Shown: positions 16,909 to 26,506 of the stretch, one piece after another
How positions within the stretch are numbered: position 1 is the stretch's first letter
Layout: every line of letters starts with the position of its first letter
Assembly (NCBI GenBank): GCA_002050435.1
Contig: MWYV01000044.1
Location: forward strand, 28,394-92,393
Length of the DNA: 64,000 nucleotides
Direction: 5' to 3'
Source of the DNA: Chitinophagales bacterium 33-2
GTDB lineage: Bacteria; Bacteroidota; Bacteroidia; Chitinophagales; Chitinophagaceae
Translations under genes and position numbers: made by a program
Notes under the pieces: generated by a model
Told to the model about the DNA's origin: nothing
Databases searched by the model: none
What the model saw: only the letters and a program-made list of their open reading frames with translations

Positions 16909-17700
16909 TTAACGATAGATCACCCCACAACCCATATAAGTTTGCTGGTTGTACACTACCTGAAACATTTTTGGGTATATAAAATCACTCATGCCGTCGC
17001 TGCAAAAACGCGGAAGGATCGTCAGTGTTATAGAAGAAGAATCATTAAGTGCTTCATAAATGCGGGATCCATTTGCATTGGATGACCGGAGCATTGCAAA
17101 ACTTCGTGAAGTTTCCCATTCGGCCAGCCGGAATACCAGCTGGCTGTCGCGGGTACCTTCAATACTCCAGAAGGGTTCATTGCCCACACCAAAAAACACA
17201 AAGCCTTTTTTTGCTCTTTCCTGCCAGGTTGTATTTTCCATGATCCATGGAAGTTGCTGAAGGCTGTAGGCCTTGTTTTTTGACGGACTAAAGTATTGCA
17301 GCGTATCGCCTTTCCATTTATACCTGCCTCTCGCCACCTGTTGCCTGTACAACCAGATATCACCATCCGATGGCGACCAATTTCCTTCAGTTGTGACCAC
17401 CTTGTTACCCGGATGAAAAGTTTCCTGTAACCGGTAAGTATTGTTAGGAGAAAACTGTATGATGTGTTCGATCTGAAAAGAATCTTCAGGCATGCTGAAT
17501 CTGTAAACCCCATTCGGTTTTTTGGATGGTGCAGGGTTTGAAATTTCAACAACAGAATCTATAGGTTCGATTTGAAAGCTGGTGTCTGCCGGGGTTACCG
17601 CCACTACTGGATCTGGTGATGCCATAATGGAAGGCTTTCTTCTTACCTCCTTACAGGATTGAAGCGAAAAAAACAATAAGAGGAAAAGCAGTAAGCGCAT
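16909..17700 (-). CDS. Lipoprotein with NlpE/COG3650-like domains
   Basis: 263-residue lipoprotein (signal MRLLLFLLLFFSLQSC, lipobox LQSC, Cys16). The middle part (about 62-150) resembles NlpE-type copper-resistance lipoprotein modules (NGVYRFSMP, EGNWSPSDGDIWLY). The C-terminal part (168-263) has FFGVGNEPFWSIEG and FCSDGMSDFIYPKMFQV...MGCGVIY, motifs of the COG3650 group, with the two conserved Cys residues. The start at 17700 is chosen because the upstream extension encodes the terminator hairpin. Possible envelope-stress or metal role, inferred only. Confidence 0.72.
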   Translation of the reverse strand: MRLLLFLLLFFSLQSCKEVRRKPSIMASPDPVVAVTPADTSFQIEPIDSVVEISNPAPSKKPNGVYRFSMPEDSFQIEHIIQFSPNNTYRLQETFHPGNKVVTTEGNWSPSDGDIWLYRQQVARGRYKWKGDTLQYFSPSKNKAYSLQQLPWIMENTTWQERAKKGFVFFGVGNEPFWSIEGTRDSQLVFRLAEWETSRSFAMLRSSNANGSRIYEALNDSSSITLTILPRFCSDGMSDFIYPKMFQVVYNQQTYMGCGVIYR

Positions 17701-17712
17701 ACGTCGTTTTCT

Positions 17713-17743
17713 AAAAAAAAATCCCGCTGGAAGCGGGATTTTC
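17713..17743 (-). terminator. Intrinsic terminator between the DUF4920 gene and the lipoprotein gene
   Basis: On the minus strand: stem AATCCCGCT / AGCGGGATT with a 3-nt loop and a T-run. It sits just after the DUF4920 stop and only 12 nt before the next ATG, so it may act as an attenuator. Confidence 0.85.
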
Positions 17744-17745
17744 AA

Positions 17746-18216
17746 TTAATTTAAAACTTTGACCCCGGTAGCGGAGAATTGCACATCTTTCAGTGCCCCT
17801 TTTATTTTGGCGATTTCTTCTTTTGATTTTCCTGCATCTTCTGCATAATGCTTGCGCATTTCTTCAGTTTCAGTTTTAACGACTGCATTACCTTCTATCA
17901 ATACGTTTTTCCCCACAATGTTTTCTGGCATCAGGAATGCATGATTTTTAACGCGCACCATCATGTTGGTGCCATCTGCTCTTTCAAGCCTGATCCAGCA
18001 ACCTTCCGCCTTACACACTTCAACCACTTTTCCTTTCACCTGCCCCTGAAATTTATCATCTACCAGTTTAGCTTTCAGATCATCAGTTGTTACTGGATTT
18101 GTTTCATCATTAACAACACCATAAACAACACCTTTGGCGGCCTGAGTTTTTTCTTTATCCTGGGCCTGGGCACCCAATGCGATCATAAAAAGGGCGGCAA
18201 AAAGAATTCTTTTCAT
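17746..18216 (-). CDS. DUF4920 domain secreted protein
   Basis: 156-residue secreted protein with signal peptide MKRILFAALFMIALGAQAQ. It holds the DUF4920 hallmark VCKAEGCWIRL with the CxxxGCW signature, then MMVRVKNHAFLMP and VGKNVLIEGNAV, a pattern suggesting an OB-like beta fold. The start at 18216 is chosen for the signal peptide and agrees with a -7 box at 18238-18245. Function unknown; the conserved Cys pair suggests metal or redox binding. Confidence 0.8.
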   Translation of the reverse strand: MKRILFAALFMIALGAQAQDKEKTQAAKGVVYGVVNDETNPVTTDDLKAKLVDDKFQGQVKGKVVEVCKAEGCWIRLERADGTNMMVRVKNHAFLMPENIVGKNVLIEGNAVVKTETEEMRKHYAEDAGKSKEEIAKIKGALKDVQFSATGVKVLN

Positions 18217-18237
18217 TTGAACGTTTTTAATTGACAA

Positions 18238-18245
18238 CAAATATA
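18238..18245 (-). promoter_or_regulatory. -7 box (TATATTTG) of the DUF4920 gene
   Basis: Exact TAnnTTTG match on the minus strand, 21 nt upstream of the ATG at 18216. Confidence 0.55.
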
Positions 18246-18449
18246 AAGGCTGCAGGCCAGTTTAAAAATGACATAATAGGTTAATTTGTTAATTCAGGAT
18301 TTTTATTTAGCGGGTGGTATTGACCTTTATACCAGGTTTACGCACAACCAAGTTGGTTTCATCAGGAACAGAATGGAATAAACTTTATTATTTAGGCTAT
18401 TTTTCTTCTGGTTCTATCGATATTATTCAATTAATTTTGCTAAAATCAT

Positions 18450-18457
18450 TAGCTTTG
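18450..18457 (+). promoter_or_regulatory. -7 box (TAGCTTTG) of recA
   Basis: Exact TAnnTTTG match 63 nt upstream of the recA ATG, in an AT-rich region. I saw no LexA-type palindrome near it. Confidence 0.5.
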
Positions 18458-18520
18458 CTGATATTTAAATATTCGTTTAAAAGTCCTCACTTCTATCTAT
18501 AATCAATTCAAACAAACACA

Positions 18521-19522
18521 ATGTCAAACGCAGAAAAACTAAAGGCACTAAAGCTTACCATGGATAAGATCGATAAGGATTTTGGTAAGGGAAGTGTAAT
18601 GATGATGAATGAAAAGGGTGAATACCAGATGGAGGTAATTTCCACTGGATCTATTGGTCTGGATGCCGCGCTTGGCGTTGGTGGTTTGCCAAAAGGAAGG
18701 GTTATTGAAATTTACGGACCGGAAAGTTCCGGTAAAACCACGATTGCGACGCACCTGATCGCAGAAGCACAGAAAAAAGGTGGTATGTGCGCCATCATTG
18801 ATGCTGAACATGCCTTTGATTCTGCCTATGCCCAGAAGCTGGGTGTTGACATAGATAATTTGTTGATCTCGCAGCCGGATTATGGCGAACAGGCCCTTGA
18901 AATAGCCGACCGCCTCATCCTTTCGGGTGCTTTGGATGTAGTGGTGATCGACTCAGTTGCCGCCCTTGTTCCCAAAAGTGAACTCGAAGGTGAAATGGGA
19001 GATTCCAAAATGGGATTGCATGCCCGACTGATGTCGCAGGCCTTGCGTAAACTTACTGCCACGATTTCAAAAACAAATACCATCTGCATTTTCATCAACC
19101 AGTTGCGTGAAAAGATCGGGGTAATGTTTGGTAACCCGGAAACGACTACCGGTGGTAATGCTTTAAAATTCTATGCTTCCGTAAGGTTGGATATTCGCAG
19201 GATGAGCCAGATTAAAGATGGTGAAGATGCTGTAGGTAACCGCGTAAAAGTGAAAGTGGTAAAGAACAAAGTGGCGCCTCCATTCAGGACCGCTGAATTT
19301 GATATCATCTTTGGCTCCGGTATATCCAAAGTAGGGGAAATCCTGGACATGGGTGTTGAGATGGGTATTGTGCAAAAAAGTGGGAGCTGGTTCAGTTATA
19401 ACACAGATAAACTCGGACAGGGAAGAGAAGCAGTAAAAGGATTATTGCAGGACAATCCACAACTGGCGGATGAAATTGAAGCCAAGATCCGGGAGAAAAT
19501 TAAAGAACTTCAGGACGCATAA
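18521..19522 (+). CDS. recA: Recombinase RecA
   Basis: DNA-dependent ATPase for homologous recombination and the SOS co-protease function. The 333-residue protein carries Walker A GPESSGKT at 66-73, [41 protein letters not shown], and the L2/Q-loop [30 protein letters not shown]. The C-terminal acidic tail is short. It is monocistronic between its own promoter and terminator. Confidence 0.98.
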   Translation: MSNAEKLKALKLTMDKIDKDFGKGSVMMMNEKGEYQMEVISTGSIGLDAALGVGGLPKGRVIEIYGPESSGKTTIATHLIAEAQKKGGMCAIIDAEHAFDSAYAQKLGVDIDNLLISQPDYGEQALEIADRLILSGALDVVVIDSVAALVPKSELEGEMGDSKMGLHARLMSQALRKLTATISKTNTICIFINQLREKIGVMFGNPETTTGGNALKFYASVRLDIRRMSQIKDGEDAVGNRVKVKVVKNKVAPPFRTAEFDIIFGSGISKVGEILDMGVEMGIVQKSGSWFSYNTDKLGQGREAVKGLLQDNPQLADEIEAKIREKIKELQDA

Positions 19523-19537
19523 ACGTACATAAAAAAA

Positions 19538-19566
19538 CCCGCTGACAGTTGTCAACGGATTTTTTC
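19538..19566 (+). terminator. Terminator after recA
   Basis: Stem CCGCTGACA / TGTCAACGG (one mismatch) with a 2-nt loop, preceded by an A-run and followed by TTTTTT. Confidence 0.8.
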
Positions 19567-19809
19567 TTTGGTCTTAACATCGGTCGATATTAAATCCGGT
19601 GTTTTCTATAGGCAATATCTTTTGGTTTTTTTATTTATTGGATTTACACGAGGCTAGTGGCTGTAAATTTTTTCAAGGTTATTGTATACTTGTTCTTTCA
19701 AATTATCTGCCATATATGTTATAAATTGATTTTCAGTAAGTTATTTTCAAGAAAATTCATATTTTAAGAATAATTGCCGATTAAAATTCAGTGAATCTCC
19801 AGTAGATTT
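19567..19809. other. AT-rich intergenic region between recA and uvrB
   Basis: No ORF of interest, repeat or RNA structure recognised. It must hold any uvrB regulatory sites upstream of the -7 box. Confidence 0.4.
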
Positions 19810-19817
19810 TATTTTTG
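19810..19817 (+). promoter_or_regulatory. -7 box (TATTTTTG) directly before uvrB
   Basis: Exact TAnnTTTG match ending 3 nt before the ATG at 19821. If used, transcription would begin at about the start codon, giving a leaderless mRNA. No good -33 element is visible. Confidence 0.5.
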
Positions 19818-19820
19818 CCT

Positions 19821-21857
<2,037 letters not shown>

Positions 21858-22016
21858 GTCAAATAAGGGTTTATAATGACGTTAACCTATAGGTTTTTAG
21901 TAGAATTACGAGCAACGTAAAAGTACTAACACCCTATTTTCTAAAAATCCGCCCTTCCTTTTTGCAAAGTGGTGGCTAATCATATAATTTGCTCCCTGTA
22001 ACCAAATCCAACTCTT

Positions 22017-22250
22017 ATGAAGAAGCGTCTTTTCAGGATACTTAACTTCTTTGCACTGAATGTCCTGTTTTTTGCACTTTACCTGAATTTTATTCATAAA
22101 GACAATAACACAATTACTCCCGTAAAAGGAGCCAGAACAACTCAATTACAACAGGGTGCAACCTTAGTTTCCAATCCTGAACAGTATTTAGAAAAAGGTC
22201 CTTTGAACACGAACCCGTTCGGTAGTTTAAGAGTACCATCGGCCAAATAA
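22017..22250 (+). CDS. Small single-span membrane protein, 77 residues
   Basis: N-terminal hydrophobic segment (about 8-26, LNFFALNVLFFALYLNF) after the basic start MKKRLFR, then a polar ~50-residue tail (PVKGARTTQLQQGATLV). The hydrophobic segment could be an anchor with the tail outside. It is a free-standing gene with a strong terminator right after it, which argues that it is real. No family recognised. Confidence 0.6.
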   Translation: MKKRLFRILNFFALNVLFFALYLNFIHKDNNTITPVKGARTTQLQQGATLVSNPEQYLEKGPLNTNPFGSLRVPSAK

Positions 22251-22275
22251 TTCTGATCCATTAATTCTGCAGAAC

Positions 22276-22299
22276 AACCCCGTGATCACGGGGTTTTTT
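22276..22299 (+). terminator. Intrinsic terminator, perfect palindrome AACCCCGTGATCACGGGGTT
   Basis: A 20-bp perfect palindrome followed by T-rich sequence on the plus strand; strong terminator after the small membrane protein gene and before polA. Confidence 0.9.
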
Positions 22300-22340
22300 G
22301 CTTACCGCTTAATGCGAATTCAAATTGTAACTTCGCCGGC

Positions 22341-25133
22341 ATGGAGAAAAAGCTGTTCCTGCTGGATGCAATGGCCCTGATATTCCGCGCCTATTATGCA
22401 CTCATCCGAAACCCCCGGATCACTTCGAAAGGAAAAAATACCAATGCACAATTTGGTTTCACGAATACCATCATTGAACTGATCAACAACCAGAAGCCTT
22501 CCCACATGGCGGTGTGTTTTGATACAGATGCTCCAACAGAAAGACATACGGATTTCGCTGAATACAAAGCCAACAGGCAGGATGCTCCTGAAGACCTTAT
22601 CGCTGCGATTCCCGATATAAAAAGAATTATCAGGGCACTGAATATTCCAACCATTGAAAGCGATGGTTACGAAGCGGATGATGTGATTGGTACCCTTAGC
22701 CAACAGGCTGCTGCAAAAGGATATGATGTGTATATGGTCACACCTGATAAAGATTATGGCCAGCTGGTGAGTGACCGCATTAAGATTTACAAACCAGGTT
22801 ACCAGGGCGGCGACGTAGAGATCATGGGCCCCAAAGAAGTTTGTGATAAATGGTGTATCGAATCGGTTGACCAGGTAATCGATATTTTAGGATTGATGGG
22901 TGATGCAGTGGATAATATTCCTGGCATTTCCGGTGTGGGCCAGAAAACAGCATGCAAACTGTTAACCGAATACAAGACACTTGAAAATGTACTTGCAAAT
23001 GCAGACAGCATTAAAGGTGCTTTGGGTGAAAAGATCAGGGCAGGTAAAGAAGATGCGATCATGTCGAAAAAGCTCGCCACCATTATAACCAGCGTACCTG
23101 TAGATTTTCATGAAGGTGATTTTTTATTAAGGGAATGGAACAAAGAAGCGTTGAAAGAAATTCTGAATGAACTTGAATTTAAAACAGTGATCAAACGATT
23201 GCTGGGTGATGATGAAACTGCAGGAAACAAATCTTCTTCAGGTGTGCAGCAAGACCTTTTCAGTTCAGCCCAAAACAACTCCCCGGAAGTAATTTCTATT
23301 GTTCAGCCCACGAACAATATCACCAACACAGAGCATGAATACGAGCTGGTGGAAAGTGATAAGGAATTTGAATTGCTCCTGCAGGCACTTGATCAGCATG
23401 AAGAGATCTCTTTTGATACAGAAACCACTTCAATTGATGCAAATGAAGCAGATCTTGTAGGTATCAGCTTTTCCGTTCGTCCGCACCAGGCATGGTATGT
23501 TCCGGTTCCATGCGATGATAAGGAAGCAACAAAAAGAATCCTGTCACGGTTTGCCAGCCTGTTTGAAGATGAAAATAAAACCTGGATCGGGCATAACATC
23601 AAGTACGACCTGCTGATGTTTAAATGGTATGGAATTGAAATCATGGGGAAAATGTTCGATACCATGCTGGCGCATTATCTGATAGAACCGGATGGTAAAA
23701 GCAATATGGACTGGCTGAGCGCGCGCTACCTGAATTACGAACCGATCCATATTGAAGAACTGCTTGGAAAAAAAGGCAAGAGCCAGCTTTGCATGAAGGA
23801 TATTGATATTGAAAAAGTAAAAGAGTATGCAGCGGAAGATGCGGATGTAACCTACCAGTTCAAAAACATTTTTGTTCCGAAGATGAAAGAACTGGAAGTT
23901 GAAAATGTTTTTTCTGAAATAGAAAATCCCTTAGTGCCCGTACTTACAGCAATGGAGTTCGAGGGCATTAGGATCGATGTAGATTTTTTAAATGAATATT
24001 CCAGGGTACTTGAAATTGAATCCCGTGTGCATGAAGAGCAGGTATATGAAACCGCTGGTTTTCGCTTCAACCTTGGATCGCCGAAACAACTGGGAGAAGT
24101 TTTATTTGAAAGACTGAAGTTGGATACCAAAGCAAAAAAAACAAAAACAGGGCAATACGCTACAGGTGAAGATGTATTAAGAAAATTGGCGGTGGAACAC
24201 CCCGTAGCAGATCATGTGCTCGCCTTTAGAGAGTACACAAAATTAAAATCCACTTATGTGGACGCACTTCCATTGCTAATCAATAAAAAAACCGGAAGGG
24301 TGCATACAACTTACGGTCAATCGGTTGCAGTAACTGGCAGACTTGCAAGTAACAATCCCAACCTGCAGAACATTCCTATCAGAACAGACAGGGGAAGAGA
24401 GATCAGAAAGGCTTTTATTCCAAGAGACGAAGGACATGTACTGGTAAGCGCTGACTATTCGCAGATCGAACTGAGGATCGTTGCCGCATTGAGTGGAGAC
24501 CCTGTAATGTGCGATGCTTTTCGTCAGCACAAAGATGTGCACACGGCAACTGCAGCAAAGGTATATGGCGTGGATGAAGAAGCGGTAACAAAAGACATGA
24601 GGAGGAAGGCAAAGAGTGTGAACTTTGGAATTATTTACGGACAAGGAGCATTTGGTTTATCTGAAAACCTGGGGATCAGCAGAACGGAAGCGAAAACCAT
24701 TATTGATAATTATAAAAATGAATTTGCTGGTATCACAAGGTATATGGATGATATGATCAATTACTGCAGGGAGCATGGTTTTGTAAAAACCATAATGGGA
24801 AGAAAAAGGTGGCTGCGTGATATCAACTCTTCCAATTTTACTGTGCGGGGTTATGCAGAAAGAAACGCCATCAACTCCCCTATCCAGGGAACGGCTGCTG
24901 ATATGATCAAGCTGGCCATGGTGAAAGTTCATAAAACATTTATTGAAAGGAATTTTAAATCAAAAATGATCCTGCAGGTGCATGATGAACTGGTGTTTGA
25001 TGCCACGCGCGATGAAGTGGAACTGATCAAACCTGTGATCCTGGAATGCATGCAATCCGCAATGAGTTTGCCAAATGGTGTACCGGTTATCGCGGAAGTG
25101 GGACAGGGCGACAACTGGCTGGAAGCGCATTAG
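22341..25133 (+). CDS. polA: DNA polymerase I
   Basis: Repair and Okazaki-fragment polymerase, 930 residues, with all three domains. The 5'-3' exonuclease/flap domain (about 1-290) has YEADDVIGTL, TPDKDYGQLV and GLMGDAVDNIPGISGVG. The 3'-5' exonuclease domain (about 340-530) keeps its acidic residues: D359-x-E361 in FDTETTS, GHNIKYDLL, and AAEDADVTYQ. The polymerase domain has motif A DYSQIELR (from Asp705), motif B RRKAKSVNFGIIYG and motif C VHDELV (His881-Asp882). Proofreading therefore appears intact. A -7-like box TAACTTCG lies 5 nt before the ATG. Confidence 0.98.
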   Translation: MEKKLFLLDAMALIFRAYYALIRNPRITSKGKNTNAQFGFTNTIIELINNQKPSHMAVCFDTDAPTERHTDFAEYKANRQDAPEDLIAAIPDIKRIIRALNIPTIESDGYEADDVIGTLSQQAAAKGYDVYMVTPDKDYGQLVSDRIKIYKPGYQGGDVEIMGPKEVCDKWCIESVDQVIDILGLMGDAVDNIPGISGVGQKTACKLLTEYKTLENVLANADSIKGALGEKIRAGKEDAIMSKKLATIITSVPVDFHEGDFLLREWNKEALKEILNELEFKTVIKRLLGDDETAGNKSSSGVQQDLFSSAQNNSPEVISIVQPTNNITNTEHEYELVESDKEFELLLQALDQHEEISFDTETTSIDANEADLVGISFSVRPHQAWYVPVPCDDKEATKRILSRFASLFEDENKTWIGHNIKYDLLMFKWYGIEIMGKMFDTMLAHYLIEPDGKSNMDWLSARYLNYEPIHIEELLGKKGKSQLCMKDIDIEKVKEYAAEDADVTYQFKNIFVPKMKELEVENVFSEIENPLVPVLTAMEFEGIRIDVDFLNEYSRVLEIESRVHEEQVYETAGFRFNLGSPKQLGEVLFERLKLDTKAKKTKTGQYATGEDVLRKLAVEHPVADHVLAFREYTKLKSTYVDALPLLINKKTGRVHTTYGQSVAVTGRLASNNPNLQNIPIRTDRGREIRKAFIPRDEGHVLVSADYSQIELRIVAALSGDPVMCDAFRQHKDVHTATAAKVYGVDEEAVTKDMRRKAKSVNFGIIYGQGAFGLSENLGISRTEAKTIIDNYKNEFAGITRYMDDMINYCREHGFVKTIMGRKRWLRDINSSNFTVRGYAERNAINSPIQGTAADMIKLAMVKVHKTFIERNFKSKMILQVHDELVFDATRDEVELIKPVILECMQSAMSLPNGVPVIAEVGQGDNWLEAH

Positions 25134-25196
25134 GTGTTGGGTGTTTAGTTGTTTAGGCGTTGAGAAATTCACCATTCACTCTCAAAAACTTCTACC

Positions 25197-25850
25197 ATGT
25201 TATTGATCTATTGTTATGATGCATATTGCGGCTGGTGTTATGGATTCAGTAGTGTGATGAATAAAATTGCGGAAGCATATAAAACACAACTGGAGATAGA
25301 AGTGCTTTCCGGAAATATGATTCCTGAAGAAGAAGCAAAGCCCATTGCTGTAATGGCGCCTTATATTCAGAAAGCTTATAAACATGTTGAAGAACGATCA
25401 GGAATTCAATTTGGAGAAGATTTTCTCTGGCATATTTTCAATCCTGAGAAAAGCGACTGGATTCCCTCTTCGCTTTTACCTGCCATTGCACTTTCTGTTT
25501 TCAAATCCTATTATCCGGATCAGGCAGTCAGCATTGCTTCGGATATTCAATATGCTTTGAATTTTGAAGGCCGCGACCTTACCGATAAAGAAGCTTACCG
25601 GCACCTGCTTGAAAAATACCTGATCCCTGCAGAAACATTTTATGAGCAGCTGGCTGGCGAAGCGCACAAAGAAAATGCCTTGTATGAATTTGCGCTTGTA
25701 AAGCAATTGCGTGTCACCGGCTTTCCCACTGTGCTGTTGCAGGCATCTGATTCAAAATTTTATTTGCTGGCACAGGGGTATACGGATTATGAAACCCTAA
25801 AAGAAAGAATTGAAAAAGTTTTTGCTGAATTAAAAACGCAGGAAAAATAA
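25197..25850 (+). CDS. DsbA-family thioredoxin-fold protein
   Basis: 217-residue protein with a redox motif C11-G-W-C14 near the N-terminus (YDAYCGWCYGF), a long helical insertion, and the cis-Pro element TGFPTVLLQ near the C-terminus. No signal peptide is seen, so it is probably cytoplasmic, as with FrnE-type proteins (COG3531-like). It likely acts as a thiol-disulfide oxidoreductase or isomerase; the substrate is unknown. It stands alone after polA. Confidence 0.82.
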   Translation: MLLIYCYDAYCGWCYGFSSVMNKIAEAYKTQLEIEVLSGNMIPEEEAKPIAVMAPYIQKAYKHVEERSGIQFGEDFLWHIFNPEKSDWIPSSLLPAIALSVFKSYYPDQAVSIASDIQYALNFEGRDLTDKEAYRHLLEKYLIPAETFYEQLAGEAHKENALYEFALVKQLRVTGFPTVLLQASDSKFYLLAQGYTDYETLKERIEKVFAELKTQEK

Positions 25851-25858
25851 TGACTTGG

Positions 25859-25994
25859 CAATGGTCAATGGTCAATGGTCAATGGGGAAAGTTTTATGGT
25901 CAAATCAGTCGCTGAAATCAGTGTGGGCTTGAAGGATGTTGTGTTTTTAAAAACTTGAAGCCCCCTTATTTGGTTTGGAGGGTGATTCAATCAC
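25859..25994 (+). repeat. Island A, left part: CAATGGT run plus block alpha
   Basis: GGTCAAT runs at 25859-25885, then block alpha from ~25884 to 25994 (including GTGTGGGCTTGAAGGATG and AGCCCCCTTATTTGGTTTGG). Block alpha recurs inverted at 54430-54545 with high similarity by eye. Confidence 0.75.
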
Positions 25995-26044
25995 TATAGC
26001 TCAATTGAATTCTTCTGATTTTTAAGAATGCTCAGAGATTTTCT

Positions 26045-26290
26045 CTTACAACATTTGGGTGGCTGCCGCGCCTCATTGCTCCTGTTTCTAACTTGAAGAA
26101 TCATCATACCTAAGATGGAGCAATTCAGCGCATTCCAGACTTTTAAATAACCAGAGCGCAGGGTGTTGCACCTGTTTTATCATACGGTGCGCTCCCTTGC
26201 GCAATCATCCGAAGGAAACTTGTCATACATACTGCTTCGCATTGATTGCGCTTGAATTTTTGCCTGCCCACCGAAGCGAAGCGCAGGAGG
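26045..26290 (+). repeat. Island A: block beta
   Basis: Recurs in the same orientation at 45411-45610. Shared anchors are ATTTGGGTGG, ATTGCTCCTG, ATACCTAAG(A/G)TGGAGCAAT, GTTGCAC, GCGCTCCCTTGC(G/A)CAATCATCC and CCCACCGAAGCGAAGCGCAG, with diverged sequence in between. No coding potential; short ORFs inside are shadows. Confidence 0.75.
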
Positions 26291-26506
26291 GGCCACCTTT
26301 TTTTTCAAGAAAAAAGGTGGAAGAGGCATTTATCATAGCGCTGCCCTCCTGCAATGAAACTCCTTTAGGTTATTGCAACTGCAAAATCTAAGGCTCGGTT
26401 TAAGTAATCATCAACAACGCCAGAACCATTTCGCGTTTCATCGAAATCAAATAAATTTCCCCGGACAACAGTGATTGACTATTCACTGCCGACCATTGAC
26501 CTAACA
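26291..26506. other. Island A, right part, with CCCCGGACAACAG end
   Basis: Unique sequence with the inverted pair CCACCTTTTTTTTC / GAAAAAAGGTGG around 26294-26323. It ends in CCCCGGACAACAG (26459-26471), the inverted form of the left end of island C, then CAATGGT-related sequence. No gene. Confidence 0.6.

Noticed and set aside
18314..18502. 62-residue ORF upstream of recA
   Set aside because: Overlaps the recA promoter box and lacks family features.
26197..26391. Plus-strand ORF in island A
   Set aside because: Lies in block beta and unique sequence; no start context or homologue sense.
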